DNA from: Actinotalea soli
Lineage (GTDB): Bacteria > Actinomycetota > Actinomycetes > Actinomycetales > Cellulomonadaceae
Length of the DNA: 64,000 bases
NCBI RefSeq assembly: GCF_017565425.1
Contig: NZ_JAGEMK010000001.1
Location: forward strand, 124,001 to 188,000
Direction: 5' to 3'
Made by a program: the position numbers and the translations under genes. Positions 45,536-54,815 of this stretch are shown piece after piece. Positions within the stretch are counted from its first letter, which is position 1. Each line of letters starts with the position of its first letter. The notes beneath the pieces are model-generated. The model did not search any database. It worked only from the letters and a program-made list of their open reading frames with translations, and was not told the DNA's origin.

Positions 45536-45781
45536 GTGGACGCACTGCGCATCATCTTGCAGATCCTGCTGGTCCTGACCAGCTTCCTCGTCGTCCTCCT
45601 CGTGCTGCTGCACAAGGGCAAGGGTGGCGGGCTCTCGGACATGTTCGGTGGCGGTGTCACGAGCAACGCGAGCAGCTCGGGGGTGGCCGAGCGCAACCTC
45701 AACCGCATCACCATCGGCCTGGCAGTGCTCTGGGCCATCGTCATCGTCCTGCTGGGCCTGATCCAGCGCGTCAGCGCCTGA
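45536..45781 (+). CDS. secG: Preprotein translocase subunit SecG
   Basis: 81-residue membrane protein with two hydrophobic helices (about 4-24 and 56-76). Between them is the conserved cytoplasmic loop LLHKGKGGGLSDMFGGGV, which is diagnostic. It is an accessory subunit of the SecYEG channel. GTG 45536 follows AAGGA at about 10 nt. rbpA follows after 15 bases, and the two are probably co-transcribed. Confidence 0.93.
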   Translation: MDALRIILQILLVLTSFLVVLLVLLHKGKGGGLSDMFGGGVTSNASSSGVAERNLNRITIGLAVLWAIVIVLLGLIQRVSA

Positions 45782-45796
45782 CAACGGAGGTTCACC

Positions 45797-46144
45797 ATGG
45801 CGAGCGGAAGTGCAATCCGGGGTTCCCGTGTCGGGGCCGGCCCCATGGGAGAGGCCGAGCGAGGGGACTCCGCACCGCGGTTCTGGGTGTCCTACTGGTG
45901 CGCCAACGGGCACGAGACCAAGCCGAGCTTCTCCCAGGAGGCCAACGCCGAGGCCCCTGAGACCTGGGACTGCCCGCGCTGCGGCTTCCCCGCCGGCCAG
46001 GACAAGGCGAACCCGCCGTCCCGCACGCGCAACGAGCCCTACAAGACGCACCTCGCCTACGTGAAGGAGCGCCGTAGCGACGAGGACGGTCAGGCGATCC
46101 TCGACGAGGCCCTCGCTGCGCTGCGCGCACGCCGCGGCTCCTAG
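45797..46144 (+). CDS. rbpA: RNA polymerase-binding protein RbpA
   Basis: Actinobacteria-specific transcription activator that binds RNA polymerase and the principal sigma factor, stabilising the open complex. 115 residues. The N-terminal tail (MASGSAIRGSRVGAGPMGE) is conserved. The zinc-like core has CANGHETKPSF and CPRCGFPAG. The C-terminal sigma-interaction helix includes HLAYVKERRSDEDG. ATG 45797 has GGAGG 6 nt upstream. Its presence is strong evidence for an actinobacterial host. Confidence 0.96.
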   Translation: MASGSAIRGSRVGAGPMGEAERGDSAPRFWVSYWCANGHETKPSFSQEANAEAPETWDCPRCGFPAGQDKANPPSRTRNEPYKTHLAYVKERRSDEDGQAILDEALAALRARRGS

Positions 46145-46180
46145 GCCTGAGGGCGCCAGAGCTCCTCGAGCCGGGGGGGC

Positions 46181-46879
46181 TCAGCGACCGGAGAGGGCGT
46201 CTGGCCCCTCGTCCTCGTCGACGCGGACCAGCATGAAGCCGTCGTAGCCCTTGCTGCCGACGGTCTGCAGGACCGTCGCGCTGAGCCGAGGGTCGCTGGC
46301 GACGCGCTCGACGACCTCGCGGCTGCCGCGCACCCGTTCGTCGGTGCTACCGACGTCGGCGAGGGCACCCTGCCGGACCACGTTGTCCACCACGATCACC
46401 GCCCCGGGTCTCACCAGGCGCAGAGCGGCGTCGAGGTAGCGGGTGTTGGACGGCTTGTCCGCGTCCACGAAGACCAGGTCGAAGGGCTCGGTGCCCGACG
46501 CCTCGAGCTCGGCCAGGGTCTCGACGGCCGCGCCGACGCGGACCTCGACCACGTCACCCAGACCGGCCGCGTCGATGTTGGCCCGGGCGACCTCGGCGTG
46601 GTGGGGGTCACGTTCGAGGGTCGTGAGGTGGGGTTGCGGCCCGGACAGCCCGCGGGCCAGCCAGATCGTGCTGTACCCAGCCAGGGTGCCGATCTCCAGG
46701 GCGCGACGCGCCCCGTGGATCTGTGCGATGAGCTGCAGCATCCGCCCCTGCGGTGCGGACACCTGGATCGGTGGCAGCCCTTCCTCCCGGGCCCGGGCGT
46801 TGGCAGCCCGCAGCACCTCGTCCTCCTGCGTCAGAGGGGCGAGGTAGTCGTCGACCGCTGCCCACGTCGTCGGATCCAT
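46181..46879 (-). CDS. O-methyltransferase, catechol/caffeoyl-CoA type
   Basis: 232-residue SAM-dependent O-methyltransferase (family 3). Motif I is ALEIGTLAGYSTIWLA, motif II LERDPHHAEVA, and the metal-binding region FDLVFVDADKPSN with VIVVDNVVRQG follows. These enzymes usually need Mg2+ and methylate catechol-like or small phenolic substrates; the substrate here is unknown. ATG 46879 has AGGAGG 6 nt upstream, better supported than an ATG at 46924. It follows pgl by 14 nt on the same strand and may be the last gene of the pentose-phosphate transcript; it converges with rbpA. Confidence 0.88.
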   Translation of the reverse strand: MDPTTWAAVDDYLAPLTQEDEVLRAANARAREEGLPPIQVSAPQGRMLQLIAQIHGARRALEIGTLAGYSTIWLARGLSGPQPHLTTLERDPHHAEVARANIDAAGLGDVVEVRVGAAVETLAELEASGTEPFDLVFVDADKPSNTRYLDAALRLVRPGAVIVVDNVVRQGALADVGSTDERVRGSREVVERVASDPRLSATVLQTVGSKGYDGFMLVRVDEDEGPDALSGR

Positions 46880-46893
46880 GCTGGTCCTCCTGG

Positions 46894-47643
46894 TCAGCCT
46901 GCGGCCGCGACGTCCATCAGCCACAGGGTCCGACGTCGGCCCAGGGCGCCCGCGGCGGGGGTGGTCCGCACCGCCTCGCCTGCCAGGGCTCGAGCTGCTG
47001 CGGGGGCCTTGTCAGCCCCGCCGACGACGAGCCACACCTCCTCGGCGGCCTCGATCGCGGGGAAGGTGAGACTGACGCGCTCCGGGGGAGGCTTGGGGGA
47101 GCCGTGCACGCCCACGGTGGTGGTGGCGGTGACCTCGAGGGCGTCGTGCTCGGGGAAGAGGGACGCGACGTGCCCGTCAGGCCCCATGCCCAGGAGCAGG
47201 ACGTCGAACCGGGGAACTGCAGGTCCCGACTCGTCGCTCGTCCCGGGGGCATGGCGCGCGAGCTCGTCGGCGTAGGACCGCGCGGCTTCCTCAGGGCTCT
47301 CCGCCATGTCCGAGGGAGGCATCGCGTGGATGTTCTCCTCGGGCACGGGGAGCGCGTCGAGCAGGGCGGCCCTGGCCTGGGTCTCGTTGCGGTCGGGGTC
47401 CCCTGCGGGGAGGAACCGCTCGTCGCCCCACCACAGGTGAACGCCCGTCCAGTCGACGGCGTGGCGCAGCGGCGCCTCGGCGATCCGCGCCAGGGTCTTG
47501 ATCCCGACCGTCCCCCCGGTGAGCCCCACGTGCAGCGGCCGGTGGGTCGACTGAGCGTCGAGCAGGTGCAGCAGCAGGCGCGCTGCAGTGGCCTCGGCGA
47601 GGGTCTCAGCGTCAGGATGGACGACGACGGTCCGTGTGCTCAT
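46894..47643 (-). CDS. pgl: 6-phosphogluconolactonase
   Basis: Hydrolyses 6-phosphogluconolactone, the second pentose-phosphate step; 249 residues of the DevB/Pgl type. Motifs: HVGLTGGTVGIKTL, the central LWWGDERFLPAGDPDRNE, and LLLGMGPDGHVASLFPEH, all typical of the SOL/DevB family. ATG 47643 overlaps the opcA stop (ATGA), matching the conserved zwf-opcA-pgl order of Actinobacteria. Confidence 0.95.
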   Translation of the reverse strand: MSTRTVVVHPDAETLAEATAARLLLHLLDAQSTHRPLHVGLTGGTVGIKTLARIAEAPLRHAVDWTGVHLWWGDERFLPAGDPDRNETQARAALLDALPVPEENIHAMPPSDMAESPEEAARSYADELARHAPGTSDESGPAVPRFDVLLLGMGPDGHVASLFPEHDALEVTATTTVGVHGSPKPPPERVSLTFPAIEAAEEVWLVVGGADKAPAAARALAGEAVRTTPAAGALGRRRTLWLMDVAAAG

Positions 47644-48560
47644 GCGTCCTCCAGCAGGGCGAGGCCCTGGGCGAGGACCTCGCCGTAGACCTCGTCGGGG
47701 TCGAGACGGCGGAGCTCCTCAGCCAGGCAGTCCGTCAGCGGACGCAGGGGCAGCGCGGCCGTGCGCTCGGGCTGCCCCGGCTGGTTGAGGATGGCCACAC
47801 GGCCGTCCGGTCGGTCGATCACGATGGGTCCGGAGGTGCGGTGCAGCACCACCCGGGTCACTCCCTGGACGCCCTGCTCGCGGTGCAGGTCCACGGGGGA
47901 CTCGAGCATCATGCCCAGCCACGCCGCCAGCAGGGTCACCGAGGGGTGCGTGCCCTCCCCGTGGACCTCGACCGAGGTGACGGCCTCGTACGGAGGCTGA
48001 TCCAGGGCGGCGGCCAGCAGTCCGCGCCAGGGCGTGATGCGCGTCCAGGCGAGGTCGGTGTTGCCCGCGGTGTGCCCGTCGCGCAGACGGTGCAGGGCAG
48101 CCACGGTGTCCGTGCAGGACACCGAGTCGGTGATCCTCCGCTGGGCCATCGACCCGATGGGGTGCTCGGCCGGTGCGGAGGGCACCTCCTGGGGCCACCA
48201 CACGACGATCGGGGCGTCGGGGAGCAGCAGCGGCATGACGAGGGTGTCGGAGTGCTCGAGCATCTCGCCGGACGCGGTCAGGACGACGACCTCGCTCGCG
48301 CCGGCGTCGCCACCCACCCGGATCTGCGCGTCGAGGCGGGCGGTCTCACGCTGCTCGTCGCGGGCCAGGACGATCACCCGGCAGGGGTGCTCACGGCTCG
48401 CGATGTTGGCGGCCTCGACCGCCCGCTCGACATCGGAGGCCGAGGCGTCGATCACGAGGGTCAGCACGCGACCGAGCGCGACCGCGCCGCCCTCGTCGCG
48501 AAGACGGACGAGGGCCTTGGCCACGGCCGCGGTCGAGGTGTCGGGCAGGTCGGTGATCAT
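47640..48560 (-). CDS. opcA: Glucose-6-phosphate dehydrogenase assembly protein OpcA
   Basis: 306-residue protein that activates or assembles glucose-6-phosphate dehydrogenase, found in cyanobacteria and Actinobacteria. It starts LPDTSTAAVAKALVRLRDEGG, the usual first helix, and contains PDAPIVVWWPQEVP and LAWTRITPWRGLLAAALDQPP, both family hallmarks. ATG 48560 follows GGAGGGG. It sits between zwf and pgl, as expected for its role. Confidence 0.95.
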   Translation of the reverse strand: MITDLPDTSTAAVAKALVRLRDEGGAVALGRVLTLVIDASASDVERAVEAANIASREHPCRVIVLARDEQRETARLDAQIRVGGDAGASEVVVLTASGEMLEHSDTLVMPLLLPDAPIVVWWPQEVPSAPAEHPIGSMAQRRITDSVSCTDTVAALHRLRDGHTAGNTDLAWTRITPWRGLLAAALDQPPYEAVTSVEVHGEGTHPSVTLLAAWLGMMLESPVDLHREQGVQGVTRVVLHRTSGPIVIDRPDGRVAILNQPGQPERTAALPLRPLTDCLAEELRRLDPDEVYGEVLAQGLALLEDA

Positions 48561-48591
48561 CGGGTCCCCTCCGGAGCGGTCACGGGCGTGG

Positions 48592-50133
48592 TCATGGTCG
48601 GCGCCAGGACCGGCCGTCGCGGGCCATCATCTCGTCCGCCGAGTCCGGCCCCCAGGTGCCTGACCGGTAGGCCTGCGGCTGGCCCTGCTCGGCCCAGAAC
48701 GCGGTGATCGGGTCGAGGATCTTCCACGAGAGCTCGACCTCCTCGTGCCGGGGGAAGAGCGGCGGGTCGCCCAGCAGGACGTCGAGGATGAGTCGCTCGT
48801 AGGCCTCGGGCGAGGTCTCCGTGAACGCGTGCCCGTAGCCGAAGTCCATCGTGACGTCCCGGACCTCCATGGCCGTTCCCGGCACCTTGGAGCCGAAGCG
48901 GATCGTCACCCCCTCGTCGGGCTGGACGCGGATCACGAGGGCGTTCTTGCCGAGCTCCTCGGTGGCCGTGGACTCGAAGGGGAGGTGCGGCGCGCGCTTG
49001 AAGACCACGGCGATCTCGGTCACCCGACGGCCGAGACGCTTGCCGGCCCGCAGGTAGAACGGCACCCCCGCCCAGCGGCGCGTGTCGATGTCGAGGCGGA
49101 TCGCGGCGTAGGTCTCGGTGATCGACTCCGCGGCGATCCCGGCCTCGTCGAGGTACCCCACGACCTCCTCGCCACCCTGCCAGCCGGCCTCGTACTGCCC
49201 GCGTGCGGTGTGCACACCGAGGTCCTTGGGCAGGCGGACGGCCGAGAGGACCTTCTCCTTCTCGGCGCGCAGGTCGTCGGCGTCGAAGGAGACCGGCTCT
49301 TCCATCGCGGTCAGCGCCAGCAGCTGCAGGAGGTGGTTCTGGATGACGTCGCGCGCCGCTCCGATGCCGTCGTAGTACCCGGCCCGGCCGCCGATGCCGA
49401 TGTCCTCGGCCATGGTGATCTGCACGTGGTCGACGTAGTTCGCGTTCCAGATCGGCTCGAACAGCTGGTTGGCGAACCGCAGCGCCAGCATGTTCTGAAC
49501 CGTCTCCTTGCCCAGGTAGTGGTCGATGCGGAAGACCGACTCGGGGCTGAACACCTCCGACACCACGTCGTTGAGCTCGCGGGCGCTGGCCAGGTCGTGA
49601 CCGAAGGGCTTCTCGATGACGACGCGGCGCCAGGCGTCCTCGCGCTGGTCCGACAGGCCGGAGCGGGCCAGCTGGCGGCACACGAGGGGAAAGGACCCGG
49701 GCGGGACCGAGAGGTAGAAGGCGTGGTTCCCGCCCGTGCCACGCTCGGCGTCGAGGTCGGCGACGGTGCGGCTCAGACGATCGAAGGCGTCGTCGTCGTC
49801 GAACTCTCCCTGGACGAAGCGGATGCCCTCGGCGAGCTGGTCCCAGGTGCTGTCCCGGAAGGTCGTGCGGGCGTTGGCCTTGACCGCCTCACGGACCACC
49901 TCGGTGAAGTCCTGGTCGTCCCACTCCCGGCGCGCGAAGCCCGTGAGTGCGAACCCCGGGGGCAGGAGGCCGCGGTTGGCGAGGTCGTACACCGCCGGCA
50001 TGAGCTTGCGCTTGGCGAGGTCACCGGTGACGCCGAAGATGACGAGCCCGCAGGGGCCCGCGATCCTCGGCAGGCGGCGGTCGCGCGGGTCGCGCAGCGG
50101 GTTGTGCTGCTCGGAGAGCTCGGCGGGGCTCAC
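48592..50133 (-). CDS. zwf: Glucose-6-phosphate 1-dehydrogenase
   Basis: First enzyme of the oxidative pentose-phosphate path, producing NADPH; 513 residues. The cofactor motif is VIFGVTGDLAKRKLMPA and the active-site peptide is FRIDHYLGKETVQN, holding the conserved Asp-His and Lys. VIEKPFGHD is also present. GTG 50133 has only a weak ribosome binding site and lies 40 nt after tal, so coupling to upstream translation is possible. The usual actinobacterial pgi gene is not between tal and zwf. Confidence 0.96.
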   Translation of the reverse strand: MSPAELSEQHNPLRDPRDRRLPRIAGPCGLVIFGVTGDLAKRKLMPAVYDLANRGLLPPGFALTGFARREWDDQDFTEVVREAVKANARTTFRDSTWDQLAEGIRFVQGEFDDDDAFDRLSRTVADLDAERGTGGNHAFYLSVPPGSFPLVCRQLARSGLSDQREDAWRRVVIEKPFGHDLASARELNDVVSEVFSPESVFRIDHYLGKETVQNMLALRFANQLFEPIWNANYVDHVQITMAEDIGIGGRAGYYDGIGAARDVIQNHLLQLLALTAMEEPVSFDADDLRAEKEKVLSAVRLPKDLGVHTARGQYEAGWQGGEEVVGYLDEAGIAAESITETYAAIRLDIDTRRWAGVPFYLRAGKRLGRRVTEIAVVFKRAPHLPFESTATEELGKNALVIRVQPDEGVTIRFGSKVPGTAMEVRDVTMDFGYGHAFTETSPEAYERLILDVLLGDPPLFPRHEEVELSWKILDPITAFWAEQGQPQAYRSGTWGPDSADEMMARDGRSWRRP

Positions 50134-50173
50134 CGTGCCCGCCCCGTGGTCGCGGCGGGGGTGCTCGGCTGGG

Positions 50174-51325
50174 TCACTGGTCGGGCTCCTGGTCGGTCGG
50201 GGACGGCGTGGCGCCGGCGAGCCCGTCGCGGACGGTGTCGAGGAGCTCCTGCCAGCTCGCCTCGAACTTGCTGACTCCCTCGGTCTCGAGGGAGGTGGTG
50301 ACCTCGGTGAGGTCGATGCCGAGGGCGCCGAGGCGCTCGACCTGCTCGTGCGCGTCCTGGTAGCTGCCCGTCACGGTGTCGCCACGCACCTCACCGTGGT
50401 CGGCGACGGCCTCGAGGGTCTTGCCCGGCATCGTGTTGACGGTCCCGGCGGCCACGAGCTCGTCGACGTACAGGGTGTCGGGGTACGCGGGGTCCTTGAC
50501 CCCCGTCGAGGCCCACAGCGGACGCTGCTCCTGGGCCCCGGCCGCCGCCAGCGCCTGCCACCGGGGCTCGGCGACCGTCCGGGCGAAGAGCTCGTGGGCG
50601 AGGCGGGCGTTGGCGATCGCGATGCGTCCGCGCAGCGCGGCCGCCTCGGGGGTCCCGATCTCGTCGAGCCGGGGGTCGATCGCCCCGTCGACGCGAGACA
50701 CGAAGAACGAGGCCACCGACGCGATGGTCGACAGGTCCTTGCCGGCGGCCTGAGCGGCCTCGAGGCCGGCCTGGTGGGCGTCGAGGACCGCGGCGTAGCG
50801 CTCGAGGGAGAAGATGAGGGTCACGTTGACGCTGATCCCCTCGGCGAGCACGTCCCGGATCGCGGGGATGCCCTCGACCGTGGCCGGGATCTTGATGTAG
50901 AGGTTCGGTCGGTCGACGGTGGTCCACAGCCGCTTGGCCGTCTCGACGGTCCGGTCCGTGTCCCGGGCGAGGCCAGGGTCGACCTCGATCGAGACGCGCC
51001 CGTCCTGGCCGCCCGAGGCGCGGTGCACCTCGGCCAGGGCGTCGCAGGCCTCGCGGACGTCGTCCGTCGTGATGGTGAAGACCGCTTCGTCGACCGAGGT
51101 GCCGGCGGCGGCGAGGTCGCGGAGCTGGTCGTCGTAGGCCTCCCCCTGGGAGAGGGCCGAGGCGAAGATGGTGGGGTTCGTGGTCACGCCGACCACGCCG
51201 CGCTCGGAGACGAGCCGGGCGAGGTCGCCGCCGCGCAGCAGCTCGCGCGAGAGGTCGTCGAGCCAGATCGCGACGCCTGCGTCGCGCAGCTGGGCGATCG
51301 GGGTGGGCAGGGGGCTGACAGTCAT
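50174..51325 (-). CDS. tal: Transaldolase
   Basis: Transfers a dihydroxyacetone unit between sedoheptulose-7-phosphate and glyceraldehyde-3-phosphate. 383 residues, the long actinobacterial/cyanobacterial form. The Schiff-base Lys lies in [27 protein letters not shown] and [12 protein letters not shown] are typical barrel strands. ATG 51325 has GAGGAG at 7 nt; the longer in-frame ATG at 51418 would read through the tkt/tal hairpin into tkt and was rejected. Confidence 0.95.
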   Translation of the reverse strand: MTVSPLPTPIAQLRDAGVAIWLDDLSRELLRGGDLARLVSERGVVGVTTNPTIFASALSQGEAYDDQLRDLAAAGTSVDEAVFTITTDDVREACDALAEVHRASGGQDGRVSIEVDPGLARDTDRTVETAKRLWTTVDRPNLYIKIPATVEGIPAIRDVLAEGISVNVTLIFSLERYAAVLDAHQAGLEAAQAAGKDLSTIASVASFFVSRVDGAIDPRLDEIGTPEAAALRGRIAIANARLAHELFARTVAEPRWQALAAAGAQEQRPLWASTGVKDPAYPDTLYVDELVAAGTVNTMPGKTLEAVADHGEVRGDTVTGSYQDAHEQVERLGALGIDLTEVTTSLETEGVSKFEASWQELLDTVRDGLAGATPSPTDQEPDQ

Positions 51326-51346
51326 CTCGGGCTCCTCAGGGTCGCC

Positions 51347-51380
51347 CTCCCCGGGCGGCCGTCGCGGGCCGCCCGGGGAG
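51347..51380 (-). terminator. Hairpin between tkt and tal
   Basis: Perfect 14-bp stem (51347-51360 with 51367-51380) and a 6-nt loop, starting 18 nt after the tkt stop and 22 nt before the tal start. It is a likely partial terminator or processing hairpin inside the pentose-phosphate operon. Confidence 0.8.
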
Positions 51381-51398
51381 ACGGATGGTGCGTGCAGA

Positions 51399-53573
51399 TC
51401 AGACGTCGGCCGTGCCACCCGACGTCGGCTTGGCGGGACCGCCCGGGGCAGCCGGCCCGCTCGCGGCCGAGACGGACTCCTTGGCCGCGGAGACCACGGC
51501 CTCGGCGGTCAGCCCGAACTCGGTGTAGAGCCGCTCGTAGTCGGCCGAGGCGCCGAAGTGCTCGATCGAGACGATCCGACCGGCGTCGCCGACGATCTCG
51601 CGCCAGCCCTGGGCGACGCCTGCCTCGATCGAGACACGCGCCCGGACGGCCGGCGGCAGGACCGCAGAGCGGTAGTGCTCGTCCTGGTCGTCGAACCACT
51701 CGCGGCACGGCATCGAGACGACGCGGGTCCCGATCCCTTCGGACTCGAGGGTCGTGCGTGCCTCGAGGGCGATCTGGACCTCGGACCCCGTGGCCACGAT
51801 GATCACCTGCGGCTCCCCGCTCCCGGCCTCGGCGAGGACGTAGGCGCCGCGGGCGGTGCCCGAGGCCGCCGCGAGGGTCGAGCCCTGCGCGTCACCCGCG
51901 CCACGCTCGAAGGTCGGTACGTTCTGCCGGGTCAGCACCACGCCGGCCGGCCGGTGCGTGCGCTCGAGGACGGTGCGCCAGGCCCAGGAGACCTCGTTGG
52001 CGTCCGCGGGGCGGACGACGTCGAGACCGGGGATCGCCCGCAGCGAGGCCAGGTGCTCGATCGGCTGGTGGGTCGGCCCGTCCTCGCCCAGCCCGATCGA
52101 GTCGTGGGTCCAGACGAAGGTCACCGGGATCTGCATGAGGGCGGCGAGCCGGACGGCGGGACGCATGTAGTCGCTGAACACCAGGAAGGTGCCGCCGTAG
52201 GGACGGGTGCCGCCGTGCAGCGCCATCCCGTTCATGATCGACCCCATGGCGTGCTCGCGGATCCCGAAGTGCAGGGTGCGGCCGTAGGGGTTGCCGGCGA
52301 ACTTGTCGGTGCTGCGGTGGGCCGGGAGGAACGACGGCTCGCCGTCCATCGTGGTGTTGTTGGACCCCGCGAGGTCGGCCGACCCGCCCCAGAGCTCGGG
52401 CAGGACCGGAGCCAGGGCCGTGAGGACCTTGCCCGAGGCCGCACGGGTCGCGACGGCCTTGCCCGCGGGGAACTCGGGGAGGGCGTCCGTCCAGCCCTCG
52501 GGCAGGCTGCGCTCGGCCATGCGGTCGAAGAGCTCGGCACGCTCGGGGTTCGCCGCACGCCACCGGGAGAAGGTCTCGTCCCAGGCTGCGTGGGCCTCGG
52601 CGCCGCGGTCGACGATCTTGCGCGCGTGGGCCAGCACCTCGTCGGCGACCACGAAGCTCTGCTCGGGGTCGAAGCCGAGGAGCTCCTTGACGGCGGAGAG
52701 CTCGTCGCCGCCGAGGGCCGAGCCGTGGATCGCCCCGGTGTTCTTCTTGGTGGGCGCGGGCCAGCCGATGATGGTGCGCAGCGAGATGATCGAGGGCTTG
52801 CCGGTCTCGGCCTTGGCCGCAGCGAGCGCACCGGCGAGGGCCTGCACGTCCTCCACGTAGCCGTCCTTGCCCTCGGTCCAGTCGACCCGCTGGGTGTGCC
52901 AACCGTAGGACGCGTAACGGGCCAGGACGTCCTCGCTGAACGACACGTCGGTGTCGTCCTCGATCGAGATCTTGTTGTCGTCGTAGATCACGACGAGGTT
53001 GCCGAGCTCCTGGTGGCCGGCGAGGGAGGAGGCCTCCGAGGTCACGCCCTCCATCAGGTCGCCGTCGCTCGCGATGACCCACACCGTGTGGTCGAAGGGG
53101 CTCTGGCCCTCGGGGGCGTCGGGGTCGAGCAGACCCCGCTCGCGCCGCGCAGCCATCGCCATGCCCACGGCGGAGGCCAGCCCCTGGCCGAGGGGACCGG
53201 TCGTGATCTCGACACCGTCGGTGTGCTGGTACTCGGGGTGGCCCGGGGTCTTCGACCCCCAGGTGCGCAGGCTCGCGATGTCCTCGAGGGACACGTCGTA
53301 GCCGGACAGGAAGAGCTGGAGGTACAGGGTCAGCGAGGAGTGACCGGCCGACAGGACGAACCGGTCGCGCCCCGTCCAGTGCGAGTCACGCGGGTCGTGC
53401 TGGAGGAAGCGCTGGAAGAGCAGGTAGGCCGCGGGGGCCAGGCTCATCGCGGTCCCTGGGTGACCGTTGCCGACCTTCTGGACCGCGTCGGCCGCGAGGA
53501 CGCGGAGCGTGTCGACCGCGCGTGCGTCGAGATCCGACCACTCGAGGTCGGGGGTGGGGGCGGACGCGTTCAA
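51399..53573 (-). CDS. tkt: Transketolase
   Basis: Thiamine-diphosphate enzyme of the pentose-phosphate path, 724 residues. [14 protein letters not shown], the TPP-binding motif [22 protein letters not shown] with YDDN, the pyrimidine domain ([37 protein letters not shown]) and the C-terminal domain are all complete. I set the start at TTG 53573, which follows AGGAATGAGG at a normal distance and begins the conserved region shortly after. An ATG at 53663 adds 30 residues of arginine/glycine-rich sequence unlike the family. TTG is therefore likely but not proven. Confidence 0.92.
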   Translation of the reverse strand: MNASAPTPDLEWSDLDARAVDTLRVLAADAVQKVGNGHPGTAMSLAPAAYLLFQRFLQHDPRDSHWTGRDRFVLSAGHSSLTLYLQLFLSGYDVSLEDIASLRTWGSKTPGHPEYQHTDGVEITTGPLGQGLASAVGMAMAARRERGLLDPDAPEGQSPFDHTVWVIASDGDLMEGVTSEASSLAGHQELGNLVVIYDDNKISIEDDTDVSFSEDVLARYASYGWHTQRVDWTEGKDGYVEDVQALAGALAAAKAETGKPSIISLRTIIGWPAPTKKNTGAIHGSALGGDELSAVKELLGFDPEQSFVVADEVLAHARKIVDRGAEAHAAWDETFSRWRAANPERAELFDRMAERSLPEGWTDALPEFPAGKAVATRAASGKVLTALAPVLPELWGGSADLAGSNNTTMDGEPSFLPAHRSTDKFAGNPYGRTLHFGIREHAMGSIMNGMALHGGTRPYGGTFLVFSDYMRPAVRLAALMQIPVTFVWTHDSIGLGEDGPTHQPIEHLASLRAIPGLDVVRPADANEVSWAWRTVLERTHRPAGVVLTRQNVPTFERGAGDAQGSTLAAASGTARGAYVLAEAGSGEPQVIIVATGSEVQIALEARTTLESEGIGTRVVSMPCREWFDDQDEHYRSAVLPPAVRARVSIEAGVAQGWREIVGDAGRIVSIEHFGASADYERLYTEFGLTAEAVVSAAKESVSAASGPAAPGGPAKPTSGGTADV

Positions 53574-53693
53574 GTGGACCTCATTCCTGCCCGGGAGGTC
53601 GCCCGGGCCGTCGCCTGGTGCGTGCCGGCCGTCACCGCGGCGGGACTGGCCGGAGCCGGACACCGGTTTCCACCGGCGGCCACGCCAACGAGG

Positions 53694-53699
53694 AGCCTA
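53694..53699 (-). promoter_or_regulatory. Candidate -10 hexamer TAGGCT of the tkt operon
   Basis: Read on minus, TAGGCT lies about 120 nt before the tkt start codon and would give a leader of about 115 nt. No clear -35. Confidence 0.4.
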
Positions 53700-53765
53700 C
53701 CTGCGTCCGGCACCCGAGGAGCGGTGAGCCGACAGGTGGACGCCAGGTCCGGGCGACGGGGGCCG

Positions 53766-53771
53766 TACCAT
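53766..53771 (+). promoter_or_regulatory. -10 hexamer TACCAT of ctaB
   Basis: TACCAT includes the first two bases of the most upstream in-frame ATG (53770). If this is the promoter, translation must begin further down, at GTG 53806. Confidence 0.45.
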
Positions 53772-53805
53772 GGTCGGAGCCACCACAGAACGGAGCCGCC
53801 TCGCC

Positions 53806-54813
53806 GTGCGCACAGCCAGTCATGCCTCGACCGACGGACCGACCTCCTCGCGGGTCGTTGCCGAGGTCGGGGGAACTCCGCGGTCGGTCGAGCCCTCGGC
53901 CGTCGCGGTCCCGACCGGGCTGGCCCACGTGAGGTCGCGGGTCGCCGCCTACGTCGCACTGACCAAGCCCCGGATCATCGAGCTCCTGCTCGTCACGACG
54001 CTTCCCACGATGCTGCTCGCCGAGCGCGGGTTCCCGTCGGTCGGGCTCGTCCTGGCGACCCTCGTGGGCGGCGCCGCGGCGGCGGGGGCGGCGAACGTCC
54101 TGAACTGCTACCTGGACCGGGACATCGACGAGGTCATGAACCGGACCAAGCGCCGGCCCCTGGTCACCGGGGAGGTGACCCCGCGGGCGGCCCTGGTGTT
54201 CGGGTACGGCCTGGGGGCGTTCTCGTTGGTCTGGTTCGCGGCACTGGTCAACCTCGTGGCCGCAGGTCTCGCCCTGCTCGCGATCGTCCTGTACGTCGTG
54301 GGCTACACCATGCTGCTCAAGCGACGGACCCCGCAGAACATCGTGTGGGGAGGTGTCGCCGGCTGCATGCCCGTCCTCATCGGATGGTCGGCGGTGACCG
54401 AGGGGCTGGCCTGGGCCCCGGTCGCACTCTTCGGCGTCATCTTCTTCTGGACGCCGCCGCACTACTGGCCGCTGTCGATGAAGTTCCGGCGCGACTACGC
54501 CGCCGCCGGGGTGCCGATGCTGCCCGTCGTCGCGAGCGACGCGCGGGTGTCGCGCGAGATGCTCGGGCACACGCTGGCCATGGTCGCCTGCTCGCTGGTA
54601 CTCGTTCCCCTGGCCTCGATGACGTGGGTGTACACCGCGGTCGCCGTCGTCCTCGGGGCATGGTTCCTGGGGGCCACGATCGCGTTGCTGCGACGGGCCC
54701 ACCGCCCGCGGCCCGGGGTCCGGCTGGGCGAGATGCGCCTCTTCCACGCATCGATCACCTACCTGACCCTGCTGTTCCTCGCGGTGGGCATCGACCCGTT
54801 CCTGCCGCTCTGA
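53806..54813 (+). CDS. ctaB: Protoheme IX farnesyltransferase
   Basis: Polytopic membrane prenyltransferase that converts heme b to heme o for terminal oxidases. 335 residues with about nine hydrophobic helices. Aspartate-rich motifs: [23 protein letters not shown] and the second loop after [28 protein letters not shown]. About 40 hydrophilic residues precede the first helix. GTG 53806 follows CGGAG and lies beyond the -10 hexamer; ATG 53770 is the alternative. It diverges from tkt, as in other Actinobacteria, and xerD begins 2 nt after its stop. Confidence 0.92.
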   Translation: MRTASHASTDGPTSSRVVAEVGGTPRSVEPSAVAVPTGLAHVRSRVAAYVALTKPRIIELLLVTTLPTMLLAERGFPSVGLVLATLVGGAAAAGAANVLNCYLDRDIDEVMNRTKRRPLVTGEVTPRAALVFGYGLGAFSLVWFAALVNLVAAGLALLAIVLYVVGYTMLLKRRTPQNIVWGGVAGCMPVLIGWSAVTEGLAWAPVALFGVIFFWTPPHYWPLSMKFRRDYAAAGVPMLPVVASDARVSREMLGHTLAMVACSLVLVPLASMTWVYTAVAVVLGAWFLGATIALLRRAHRPRPGVRLGEMRLFHASITYLTLLFLAVGIDPFLPL

Positions 54814-54815
54814 CC

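Noticed and set aside
51168-54815. A reading frame of more than 1500 codons running antisense through tal and tkt into xerD
   Set aside because: It is an artefact of GC-rich codon bias. Only the last 318 codons (xerD) have family motifs; the rest mirrors two intact enzymes on the other strand.
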